The notes beneath the pieces were generated by a model. It was not told where the DNA came from, did no database searches, and worked only from the letters and a program-made list of their open reading frames with translations. DNA of 6,680 nucleotides, from positions 5,448-12,127 of the forward strand of contig DMKK01000022.1 in NCBI GenBank assembly GCA_003454335.1, read 5' to 3'. Positions 1 through 6,101 of the stretch are shown one piece after another (position 1 is the first letter of the stretch; every line of letters starts with the position of its first letter). The stretch is from Gammaproteobacteria bacterium. GTDB lineage: Bacteria > Pseudomonadota > Gammaproteobacteria > UBA9214. The position numbers and the translations under genes were made by a program.

Positions 1-15
1 ATTGACACAACATCA

Positions 16-32
16 GGTCGTGGAAAACGACC
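16..32. promoter_or_regulatory. Inverted repeat upstream of hvfA
   Basis: GGTCGT at 16-21 and ACGACC at 27-32 form a perfect 6-bp inverted repeat around a 5-nt GGAAA spacer. No T-tract follows, so it is not a classical terminator on the + strand. It lies 57 nt before the hvfA start and just after a perfect TTGACA (2-7). It could be an operator for a metal or stress regulator, or a 5' leader hairpin. A second small stem (CGGG 42-45 with CCCG 49-52) follows. The function is inferred from position only. Confidence 0.3.
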
Positions 33-74
33 AAAACTACCCGGGGCACCCGCCCTGTTCTTTATCAATCACAT

Positions 75-79
75 GGAGG
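75..79 (+). promoter_or_regulatory. Strong ribosome binding site of hvfA
   Basis: GGAGG lies 9 nt before the ATG at 89. This near-consensus Shine-Dalgarno site fixes the hvfA start at 89, not at an upstream in-frame codon. It also suggests high translation of the precursor, in contrast to the weak site in front of hvfB. Confidence 0.8.
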
Positions 80-88
80 CATTTCCAA

Positions 89-433
89 ATGTCACAAAAA
101 TCTACAAAGAAACCCCTGGCTATCGCTCTTGGTGCCGCATTCGTAACTTCTCTGGCCGCAGCCCCGGTTGCCAATGCAGCGGAGAATCCGTTTGCCATGT
201 CCGAGCTGTCCAGCGGCTATCAGGTTGCCGAAATGGCTGAAGGCAAATGCGGTGAAGGCAAGTGCGGTGAAGGCAAGATGGACAAGGAAGGCAAGTGCGG
301 TGAAGGCAAAATGGACAAGGAAGGCAAATGTGGTGAAGGCAAGTGCGGCGAAGGCAAAGCCGCTGCAGAAGGCGGTGACAAAGCCAAGGCAGAAGGCAAG
401 TGCGGTGAAGGCAAGTGTGGCGGTAGCAAGTAA
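89..433 (+). CDS. hvfA: HvfA-type RiPP precursor, predicted copper-binding (oxazolone/thioamide) peptide
   Basis: A 114-residue precursor. Residues 1-30 form a Sec signal peptide: a basic start with KKP at 7-9, a hydrophobic core, and likely cleavage after APVANA. Residues 33-47 (NPFAMSELSSGYQVA) are the conserved block after the signal, probably used for recognition by the modifying enzymes. The rest is low-complexity Gly/Glu/Lys/Cys sequence with seven cysteines (54, 59, 70, 81, 86, 105, 110), each inside an EGKCG motif. In the Haemophilus HvfA family, HvfB/HvfC convert such cysteines into oxazolone/thioamide groups that bind copper; here that modification is inferred from the motif and the neighbours. 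The likely site of action is the periplasm. It is first in the operon, 18 nt before hvfB. The start is set by the GGAGG at 75-79. No terminator-like hairpin is seen after it. The main alternative, an unmodified Cys-rich metal-binding protein, is unlikely given the adjacent hvfB and hvfC. Confidence 0.93.
   Translation: MSQKSTKKPLAIALGAAFVTSLAAAPVANAAENPFAMSELSSGYQVAEMAEGKCGEGKCGEGKMDKEGKCGEGKMDKEGKCGEGKCGEGKAAAEGGDKAKAEGKCGEGKCGGSK
239..421 (+). repeat. In-gene tandem EGKCG-coding repeats
   Basis: The core of hvfA is built from 15-bp units coding EGKCG/EGK, in places extended to 33-bp units coding EGKMDKEGKCG. Two 33-bp units are directly adjacent (269-301 and 302-334). They match at 30 of 33 bases, and all three differences are synonymous (AAG/AAA twice, TGC/TGT once). 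A non-repetitive spacer (coding AAAEGGDKAKA, residues 91-101) separates the last pair of motifs. The pattern points to growth by slippage or unequal crossover, followed by purifying selection on the peptide. Confidence 0.85.
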
Positions 434-451
434 TTACCGTCCGGACTTGCT

Positions 452-1318
452 GTGAGCACTAACAGCTATCCTGTCTCAGGAACCGGTCTTGGCCTGCGGC
501 GGACCCTGATGGGTCCGCTGCGGGACAACCCGCCGGAGCCGGTTGATTTTTTTGAAGTGGCCCCTGAAAACTGGATTGGCATCGGGGGCAAGATGGGCAA
601 GGACTTTCGTTACTTTACCGAGCGTTATCCGTTTGTCGCCCACGGCCTGTCGCTCTCGATTGGCAGTCCTGCCCCGCTGGACGAGACCTTTATTCACCGG
701 GTCAAACGCCTGCTTGATGAACATAATATTCGCTGTTATTCCGAACACCTGAGCTACTGCAGCGATGACGGCCATCTCTATGATTTGATGCCGATCCCCT
801 TTACTGAAGAAGCCGTACACTATGTCGCCGGCCGTATCCGGCGCGTGCAGGATATTCTGGAACGCCGCATTGCGATGGAAAATGTGTCCTACTACGCGGC
901 ACCTGGCAAGAAAATGGAGGAAATTGACTTCCTGAATGCCGTGCTTGAGGAAGCTGACTGCGACCTGCTGCTGGATGTCAATAACATCTATGTCAATAGC
1001 ATCAATCACCGCTACGATGCAGAAACATTCCTTAAGTCACTGCCGGCAGAGCGCGTTGCCTATTTCCATATTGCCGGCCATTACGACGAAGCCGATGACC
1101 TGAAGATCGACACTCACGGCGCGGCGATTATTGATCCGGTCTGGTCGTTACTGGAAACAGCCTATCAGCATTGCGGTGTGGTACCGACACTGCTGGAACG
1201 CGATTTCAACATCCCGCCACTGCCGGAACTCCTTGCTGAAGTCGGTCACATTGCACGACTGCAGGACAAGTGGAATGATGGCCAAAACGAAAACATCGCA
1301 CATGGAAACCACGCCTGA
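452..1318 (+). CDS. hvfB: HvfB-family MNIO (DUF692) peptide-modifying oxidase
   Basis: A 288-residue TIM-barrel enzyme of the DUF692 / multinuclear non-heme iron oxidase family, related to MbnB of methanobactin synthesis. Family blocks in order: GTGLGLR (10-16), FFEVAPENW (33-41), VAHGLSLSIG (62-71), YSEHLSYC (96-103), AMENVSYY (141-148), LLDVNNIYVN (173-182), FHIAGHY (205-211), DTHG (220-223) and LLERD (247-251). By analogy with MbnB/HvfB, candidate iron ligands are His64, His99, Glu143, Asp175, His206 or His210, Asp220, His222 and Glu249. The expected reaction is O2-dependent oxidation of the HvfA EGKCG cysteines, together with HvfC, in the cytoplasm before export. The start is a GTG at 452; no other in-frame start exists after the hvfA stop, and only a weak GGA (443-445) precedes it, so translation may depend on ribosomes finishing hvfA. 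The length is normal for the family and all core motifs are intact. Confidence 0.94.
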   Translation: MSTNSYPVSGTGLGLRRTLMGPLRDNPPEPVDFFEVAPENWIGIGGKMGKDFRYFTERYPFVAHGLSLSIGSPAPLDETFIHRVKRLLDEHNIRCYSEHLSYCSDDGHLYDLMPIPFTEEAVHYVAGRIRRVQDILERRIAMENVSYYAAPGKKMEEIDFLNAVLEEADCDLLLDVNNIYVNSINHRYDAETFLKSLPAERVAYFHIAGHYDEADDLKIDTHGAAIIDPVWSLLETAYQHCGVVPTLLERDFNIPPLPELLAEVGHIARLQDKWNDGQNENIAHGNHA

Positions 1319-2072
1319 ATTTACCCGCCGGCAATACGAATTTGCCGCACATATACGCGACCCTGAACATAAACCGGCGCCCGGAGAAATTGAAGACCGG
1401 CGCATGGCGATTTATCGTGAACTGTTCTACAACAATGTGGAAGGTTTCCTGAGCAGCACCTTTCCCATCCTGCGCAAACTGTATGAAGACCAACCATGGC
1501 ATGCCATGGCACGTGACTTTTTCGCACACCACCAGGCACAAACGCCATTATTCCTGGAAATCCCGCGTGAATTTCTGGGCTGGCTGGAAAATGAACGAAC
1601 CGCACAGGATGATGACCTGCCGTTTCTCCAGGAACTTGCCCACTATGAATGGGTTGAACTGGCTCTTTCAATAGCAGAAGAAACCCTTGACCGGGATAAC
1701 AATGACCCGAAAGGAGACTTCCTAACCGGCATACCGGTGCTCTCACCACTCGCCTGGCACATGAGCTATCGCTACCCGGTTCACCGAATCGGACCGGGTT
1801 TTCTTCCCGATGAACCGGGCAAGACAACCACCAATATTGTGGTATACCGAAATCGTGAAGACGAAGTAGGCTTCATGGAAATCAACCTGGTAACAAAACG
1901 CCTGCTGGAACTCGTCAGCGAGAACAACACCGAAAACGGTGAACAATTGTTGAACCGCATAGCAACCGAAATGTCTCATCCACAGCCCGATATCGTTGTA
2001 AATGGCGGCATTGAAATACTCCAGGGTCTGGTACAAAAAGACATCATTCTGGGCACCAGAAACCGGAAATAG
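1275..2072 (+). CDS. hvfC: HvfC-family RiPP maturation partner (DUF2063)
   Basis: A 265-residue protein of the DUF2063/HvfC family, the partner that forms a complex with the MNIO enzyme and is thought to bind the precursor leader. The N-terminal domain carries FAAHIRDP (23-30) and a strongly conserved helix DRRMAIYRELFYNNVEGFL (41-59). The C-terminal domain includes LQELAHYEWVELAL (118-131), PVLSPLAWHMSYRYPVHRIGP (154-174, a hallmark block) and VGFMEIN (198-204). It overlaps the end of hvfB by 44 nt in another frame, which suggests translational coupling. The start at 1275 is supported by AGGA at 1263-1266, 8 nt upstream. The adjacent ATG at 1278 is equally possible, and an ATG at 1302 (256 residues) lacks a ribosome site. 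No missing or broken block is seen. Confidence 0.92.
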   Translation: MMAKTKTSHMETTPEFTRRQYEFAAHIRDPEHKPAPGEIEDRRMAIYRELFYNNVEGFLSSTFPILRKLYEDQPWHAMARDFFAHHQAQTPLFLEIPREFLGWLENERTAQDDDLPFLQELAHYEWVELALSIAEETLDRDNNDPKGDFLTGIPVLSPLAWHMSYRYPVHRIGPGFLPDEPGKTTTNIVVYRNREDEVGFMEINLVTKRLLELVSENNTENGEQLLNRIATEMSHPQPDIVVNGGIEILQGLVQKDIILGTRNRK

Positions 2073-2080
2073 AGGAAAGA

Positions 2081-2097
2081 GACCACTCCAGGTGGTT
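2081..2097 (+). other. Small hairpin in the hvfC-hvfX gap
   Basis: ACCAC (2082-2086) pairs with GTGGT (2092-2096) around a 5-nt loop, with a possible G-T pair outside. It lies in the 51-nt gap between hvfC and hvfX. There is no T-run, so it is not a strong terminator. It might tune mRNA stability or processing between the soluble maturation genes and the membrane gene, but could also be chance. Confidence 0.25.
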
Positions 2098-2123
2098 ACA
2101 TCACTACACGAAGGGGGACACCC

Positions 2124-2774
2124 ATGATTGGTCTGCTGAATTTTTTCCAGAACCTGCTCGACAAGACACGCACCATTGATTTCCTGGCACCACTGGCATT
2201 ACGCCTGTACCTGGTGCCTGTTTTCTGGATGGCCGGCACCAATAAGCTGGAGAATGCAGGACTCGACTGCATGAGTAATGATGCCGGCGGGTGCAGCTTC
2301 ATGCCCAAGCAGGACATCATTGACTGGTTTGGCAACGCCGAATGGGGACTCGGCCTGCCGTTCCCGGAACTCATGGCCTACCTGGCATCCTATACGGAAT
2401 ATTTTGGCGCCATCCTGCTCCTGATCGGACTCGCCGTGCGCTGGATTTCAGTACCGCTGATGGTCACCATGGTTATTGCCGCTGTAACCGTCCATCTGCA
2501 GAATGGCTGGTCGGCCATTGCAGAAGGGAGCGGCATCTTTGCCACACCACGCAGCGAGGGTGCCATTGAACGGCTGGACAAGGCAAAGGACGTATTGCAG
2601 GAACATGCCAATTACAGCTGGTTGACCGAGAACGGCAGTTTCGTCGTACTCAATAACGGCATCGAGTTTGCGGCCACCTATTTCATTATGTTGCTGGCCC
2701 TGCTGTTCATCGGCGCTGGCAACTACTTCAGCGTCGACTACTGGATTGCACGAAAATGGCGACACCAGGACTGA
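2124..2774 (+). CDS. hvfX: HvfX-like DoxX-family membrane protein
   Basis: A 216-residue inner-membrane protein of the DoxX superfamily. About four membrane segments are visible (roughly 19-39, 82-103, 106-126 and 182-199). The first helix ends in the DoxX-like block ALRLYLVPVFWMAGTNKL (25-42). Segments 1 and 2 are joined by a long loop with two cysteines (49, 57) and WFGNAEWGLGLPFPE (68-82); VHLQNGW (123-129) follows segment 3. DoxX proteins are commonly the last gene of hvf/bufferin clusters, but their biochemical role is not settled; a part in redox or copper handling at the membrane is an inference. It starts 51 nt after hvfC with AAGGGGG (2111-2117) before the ATG. It is longer than a minimal DoxX protein because of the loops at about 43-75 and 128-180. 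The symbol rests on position and family, so the family call is surer than the name. Confidence 0.85.
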   Translation: MIGLLNFFQNLLDKTRTIDFLAPLALRLYLVPVFWMAGTNKLENAGLDCMSNDAGGCSFMPKQDIIDWFGNAEWGLGLPFPELMAYLASYTEYFGAILLLIGLAVRWISVPLMVTMVIAAVTVHLQNGWSAIAEGSGIFATPRSEGAIERLDKAKDVLQEHANYSWLTENGSFVVLNNGIEFAATYFIMLLALLFIGAGNYFSVDYWIARKWRHQD

Positions 2775-2793
2775 GATACCGGCAAGCATAAAA

Positions 2794-2819
2794 CAGGATG
2801 TGCCGCGGCTGCACACCTG
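2794..2819 (+). other. Imperfect hairpin between hvfX and the glutamate-synthase-like gene
   Basis: CAGG (2794-2797) can pair with CCTG (2816-2819), and GTGC (2800-2803) with GCAC (2811-2814), around a GC-rich loop containing the palindrome GCCGCGGC (2802-2809). It sits in the 76-nt gap after hvfX. No T-run follows, so at best it is a weak attenuator or boundary between two transcription units. I see no good -35/-10 pair for a new promoter in this gap. Confidence 0.25.
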
Positions 2820-2850
2820 CTACATAAATCATTTAGCAAGGGGTGTCTGA

Positions 2851-4395
2851 ATGGATGTCATGTCACATGAAGCATTTCCTGTTATTGCAACCTTGCTGCA
2901 GGTATTTGCAGCCCTGTTCGTTGTACTGCTGGGTTTTGGCGTCCTCTGGGTCATTGTGATCTTTATCATCGATATCACCCAGACCAAGAGTGCCATTCGC
3001 CGTAATTATCCGGTCGTCGGGCGGTTCCGGTATTTTTTCGAACACATTGGAGAATTCTTCCGCCAGTATTTTTTCGCCATGGACCGCGAAGAACTGCCGT
3101 TTAACCGTGCACAACGCTCCTGGGCCTACCGCGCTGCCAAGAACATTGATAACACGGTCGGCTTTGGCTCCACCCGCGACCTGCGTCCTACCGGTACCGT
3201 GATGTTTGTGAACTGCCCGTTCCCGACACTGGGGCAGGACGCGGCCCCGGTCTGTGATGTCACGCTCGGACCCTTTTGCCGCAAGCCCTACACCACCAAT
3301 TCCCTGTTCAACATTTCTGGCATGAGCTTCGGCGCCATTTCAAAGCCTGCCGTGCAAGCCCTCTCACAGGGTGCCAAAGCAGCAGGTTGCTGGATGAATA
3401 CCGGAGAAGGCGGCCTCTCGCCCTACCACCTGGAAGGCGGTGCGGACATTGTCTTCCAGGTCGGCACGGCCAAAAACGGGGTGCGTGACCTTAATGGCAA
3501 TCTGGATGATGACAGGATTCGTGAAGTGGCCGCACACGACAGCGTACGCATGTTCGAGATCAAGATGAGTCAGGGTGCAAAACCCGGCAAGGGTGGCATC
3601 CTTCCGGGTGGCAAGGTCACCGCAGAAATCGCAAAAATTCGCGGCATACCGGTTGGCGATGATGCCATCAGCCCCAACCGTCACATCGATATCAACTCAA
3701 ATACCGAACTGCTCGACATGATCAACCGGGTACGTGAAGTCTCCGGCAAGCCGGTCGGCTTCAAGGCCGTCATCGGCGCTTATGGCTGGCTGGACAAGCT
3801 GTTCGCAGAGATTACGGAGCGCGGCATTAAAAGCGCACCGGATTTTATTACCGTCGATGGTGCCGATGGCGGCACCGGCGCTGCACCCATGCCACTGATT
3901 GATGATGTTGGCTTGCCTCTGCGTGAAAGCCTGCCGTTGCTGATCGACAAGTTAAATGAATACGGGCTGCGTGAGCGTGTAAAGGTCATTGCCTCCGGGA
4001 AACTGATCACACCCGCCGATGTTGCGTGGGCGTTATGCATGGGTACCGACTTCGTGGTGTCTGCACGCGGCTTCATGTTCGCGCTGGGCTGCATCCAGGC
4101 ATTGCAATGTAACAGGAATACCTGTCCGACCGGCATCACCACCCATAACAAACGCCTGCAAAAAGGCCTGAACCCGGCGGACAAAGCAGTACGTGTTGCC
4201 AGCTATGCAAGGAACATGACCTATGAAGTCGGCATCATCGCGCACTCCTGCGGCGTCAGGGAACCGCGGGAACTGCAGCGTTTCCATGCCCGGGTTGTCG
4301 GCAACAACGGACTGTCTGTCCCGTTGAACGAGTTGCACCCGGATATACAACCACCTGACAGTCAACCCGCGGACAGGAAACCCGGTACCGCCTGA
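2851..4395 (+). CDS. Membrane-anchored FMN-binding glutamate-synthase-like protein
   Basis: A 514-residue protein. A hydrophobic N-terminus (about 10-41) is probably one or two membrane passes, followed by a basic stretch. The catalytic part (about 150-480) matches the FMN/synthase domain of glutamate synthase large subunits: ISGMSFGAISKPA (155-167), MNTGEGGLSPYH (182-193), KPGKGGILPGGK (244-255), ISPNRHID (273-280), TVDGADGGTGAAP (334-346) and ASGKLITPADVAWAL (381-395). CIQALQCNRNTC (414-425) gives Cys414, Cys420 and Cys425 in the C-x5-C-x4-C spacing of the [3Fe-4S] cluster. It lacks the N-terminal glutaminase domain and the C-terminal GXGXG domain of GltB, so ordinary glutamine-dependent synthesis is unlikely and the true substrate is unknown. 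Extra cysteines lie at 122, 135 and 143. The ATG at 2851 has AAGGGG 7 nt upstream; an ATG at 2860 is also possible. The next gene begins 11 nt after its stop, so the two are probably co-transcribed. Confidence 0.9.
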   Translation: MDVMSHEAFPVIATLLQVFAALFVVLLGFGVLWVIVIFIIDITQTKSAIRRNYPVVGRFRYFFEHIGEFFRQYFFAMDREELPFNRAQRSWAYRAAKNIDNTVGFGSTRDLRPTGTVMFVNCPFPTLGQDAAPVCDVTLGPFCRKPYTTNSLFNISGMSFGAISKPAVQALSQGAKAAGCWMNTGEGGLSPYHLEGGADIVFQVGTAKNGVRDLNGNLDDDRIREVAAHDSVRMFEIKMSQGAKPGKGGILPGGKVTAEIAKIRGIPVGDDAISPNRHIDINSNTELLDMINRVREVSGKPVGFKAVIGAYGWLDKLFAEITERGIKSAPDFITVDGADGGTGAAPMPLIDDVGLPLRESLPLLIDKLNEYGLRERVKVIASGKLITPADVAWALCMGTDFVVSARGFMFALGCIQALQCNRNTCPTGITTHNKRLQKGLNPADKAVRVASYARNMTYEVGIIAHSCGVREPRELQRFHARVVGNNGLSVPLNELHPDIQPPDSQPADRKPGTA

Positions 4396-4406
4396 AGGAA
4401 CAGCCC

Positions 4407-5642
4407 ATGGCGACCGGAACCGAGCATGCCATACTGTTTTTCTCCGGACTGCTGCTGCTCGCCATAGTCATTCAGCCGCTGGCCCGCAAGGCCCGCATCC
4501 CCTTTACAGCAACGCTGGTCGTTGCCGGCTACATCAGCTCTGAACTGCTGGTCAGGGCCGGCGTAGACACCGGCATCCGTGCGGAAAATTTCCATGATTT
4601 GATCTTCTTTGTTTTCTTGCCGGTACTGGTATTCGAATCGGCCTACAACATCAATGCAAGCTTGTTGTGGAAAAGCCTGCTGCCGATACTCTTTCTTGCC
4701 ATTCCCCTGATGCTGTTATCTACCGTGATAACCGCCACCCTGGTCTACTTCGGCATCGGTCACCCGGCCGGTTTTCCCTGGATTGCAGCTTTGCTTACCG
4801 GTGCCCTGCTATCGGCCACCGACCCGGTTGCCGTGGTTGCCCTGCTGCGACAAATGGGTGTCTCGGAGCGGCTCGCCATGCTGATGGAGGGTGAAAGCCT
4901 GTTCAATGATGCCACGGCGATTGTGGTCTTCAGTGTGTTTCTGACGATTGCCACCGGAAGCGATGGCCCTATGTCACTGGCAGATGCCAGCCGGCATTTT
5001 CTCCGCGTATTCTTTGGCGGCATCCTGGTGGGAGCAGGCACAGGACTCATATTTGCAGTGCTGGTAAAACTGACCGGTGAAACGGTCATCAAGGCACTGG
5101 CTACCGTTATCAGTGCCTATCTTGCGTATCTCGTTGCCGAATCAGTGCTGCACGTATCCGGGGTTATGGCAGTACTCATCACCGGACTGATCATGGGTTA
5201 CAGGAGCCAACATGCAGCACCCGGCACGGATACCGGTTTCGAGCAGAAACTCTGGGAATTCAACGCCTACGTTGCCAATGTACTGGTGTTCCTCCTCATG
5301 GGTGTAACCATCACCCTCGGCATGTTTGAAGAACGCTGGCTGGCCATGCTGATCGGCATAGTCGGAGTCCTGCTGGCACGCACACTGGGTATCCTCTCAG
5401 GTGTACCACTGCTGAACAGTTTAACGCCCATCGAGCCCATCAGCCGGCCCTTCCAGCTCGTAATGCTCTGGGGTGGTCTGCGTGGCGCAGTCACACTCGC
5501 CCTTGCCCTGTCCCTGCCAACAACACTTGATTACTGGTGGACCATCCAGTCCATTGCCTTCGGGGTTGTCCTGTTTACCCTGTTTATACAGGCCACGACA
5601 ATTGCCCCCCTGTTGCGTCACTATGGCCTGAACAGGCATTGA
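4407..5642 (+). CDS. CPA1/NhaP-type Na+(K+)/H+ antiporter
   Basis: A 411-residue, strongly hydrophobic inner-membrane protein with about 12 helices, the usual size for bacterial NhaP-type antiporters without a large cytoplasmic tail. Key family motifs are present: FLPVLVFESAYNIN (70-83), GALLSATDP (132-140) containing the TDP motif with Asp139, EGESLFNDATA (161-171) containing the Asn167-Asp168 pair of electroneutral CPA1 exchangers, and MLWGGLRGAV (353-362). These residues form the ion-binding site in the studied archaeal NhaP proteins. The predicted role is exchange of cytoplasmic Na+ or K+ for protons, for pH and salt balance; the ion cannot be told from sequence. It starts 11 nt after the glutamate-synthase-like gene, with AAGGA at 4395-4399 overlapping that gene's stop, so both are likely in one transcript. 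All core residues are intact. Confidence 0.93.
   Translation: MATGTEHAILFFSGLLLLAIVIQPLARKARIPFTATLVVAGYISSELLVRAGVDTGIRAENFHDLIFFVFLPVLVFESAYNINASLLWKSLLPILFLAIPLMLLSTVITATLVYFGIGHPAGFPWIAALLTGALLSATDPVAVVALLRQMGVSERLAMLMEGESLFNDATAIVVFSVFLTIATGSDGPMSLADASRHFLRVFFGGILVGAGTGLIFAVLVKLTGETVIKALATVISAYLAYLVAESVLHVSGVMAVLITGLIMGYRSQHAAPGTDTGFEQKLWEFNAYVANVLVFLLMGVTITLGMFEERWLAMLIGIVGVLLARTLGILSGVPLLNSLTPIEPISRPFQLVMLWGGLRGAVTLALALSLPTTLDYWWTIQSIAFGVVLFTLFIQATTIAPLLRHYGLNRH
5623..5639 (+). terminator. Possible hairpin at the antiporter gene end
   Basis: GCCTG (5626-5630) and CAGGC (5633-5637) form an inverted repeat around AA, extendable to AT/AT with one bulged G. It overlaps the last codons of the antiporter gene. 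The formal loop is only 2 nt and no T-run follows, so a Rho-independent terminator is doubtful. Confidence 0.2.
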
Positions 5643-5704
5643 CAACGACATTAATACGCAAGCTCAGCACATCTACGGGCCACACATTATTGTTGCCACC
5701 TGCC

Positions 5705-5720
5705 CGGTTCACCGGAACCG
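5705..5720. other. Perfect 6-bp inverted repeat
   Basis: CGGTTC (5705-5710) and GAACCG (5715-5720) surround a 4-nt ACCG loop, which would make a stable GC-rich hairpin about 60 nt after the antiporter stop. No T-run follows on either strand. It may mark the 3' end of the antiporter mRNA (stability or Rho-linked) or be a protein-binding site. Confidence 0.35.
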
Positions 5721-6031
5721 TGAACGCCGTCCCGGTTTCCACCCGCATCACTACGCAATACTTGATGACAGCGCAGGGACCGGACGCATCGCCACGATCA
5801 TTGCACACACCCCTGACATCGTGGCGCTTGAATCCGGTCCCTGACGTTTCGTCCAGCTGCTGCCTGGTGATGAAAACGTGCAGGGAACCGCGCCAGGTCA
5901 AGCACCTGGAACGCAGCATTGCCGTCGATGAGAGCGGGATAGCGACATCTTGCCGAACTGATTTTTACAAGCAACCCACCGAAATTTCTCCGGAATATCG
6001 CCACATCAAGCCATCCCCATGGTTATGCCGG

Positions 6032-6060
6032 TTGAAAATGCGGCCAACTTTGGGAATGAT
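6032..6060 (+). promoter_or_regulatory. Weak sigma-70-like promoter candidate for the H1-like gene
   Basis: TTGAAA (6032-6037, 5 of 6 to consensus) is followed after exactly 17 nt by AATGAT (6055-6060, 4 of 6). It would start transcription about 35 nt before the ATG at 6102. A separate promoter is expected here because about 460 nt separate this gene from the antiporter. The -10 match is poor. Confidence 0.3.
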
Positions 6061-6101
6061 GGCGGCCTCAATCAGATCATTATCGTATTTCAGAGGCAGT
6101 T

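Larger units (their letters stand above)
5643..6101. other. 459-nt region without a convincing gene
   Basis: No reading frame here has a good start, a ribosome site and a recognisable protein. One + frame stays open from inside the antiporter gene to 6124 (about 160 codons past the antiporter stop), but it is rich in Ser/Thr/Arg/Pro, has no Shine-Dalgarno before its ATGs (5765, 5870) and runs into the next gene's start. A second + frame is open from 5632 to 5844 without an ATG. On the - strand, frames at 5584-5919 and 5798-6004 overlap and also lack recognisable motifs. The region could be a decayed gene, a long untranslated or regulatory stretch, or hold a small RNA. Confidence 0.5.

Noticed and set aside
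2..30. Complete promoter from TTGACA at 2-7
   Set aside because: At spacings of 16-18 nt only A-rich but non-TATAAT sequences (such as AAACGA) are found, so a full sigma-70 promoter cannot be supported.
239..421. CRISPR-like or intergenic tandem repeat array
   Set aside because: The repeats are in frame inside hvfA, have no unique spacers of regular size, and code for the EGKCG motifs.
220..459. - strand open frame with Pro/Ser/His/Leu repeats opposite hvfA
   Set aside because: Its repeats are simply the reverse complement of the EGKCG repeats; it has no independent start signal.
476..1009. - strand open frame of 177 codons opposite hvfB
   Set aside because: It lies wholly within hvfB, whose family motifs are clear throughout; the - strand product shows no recognisable domain.
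5639..5667. Promoter from TTGACA at 5639-5644 at the antiporter stop
   Set aside because: No -10 box at 16-18 nt (GCTCAG and neighbours), and no convincing gene follows.
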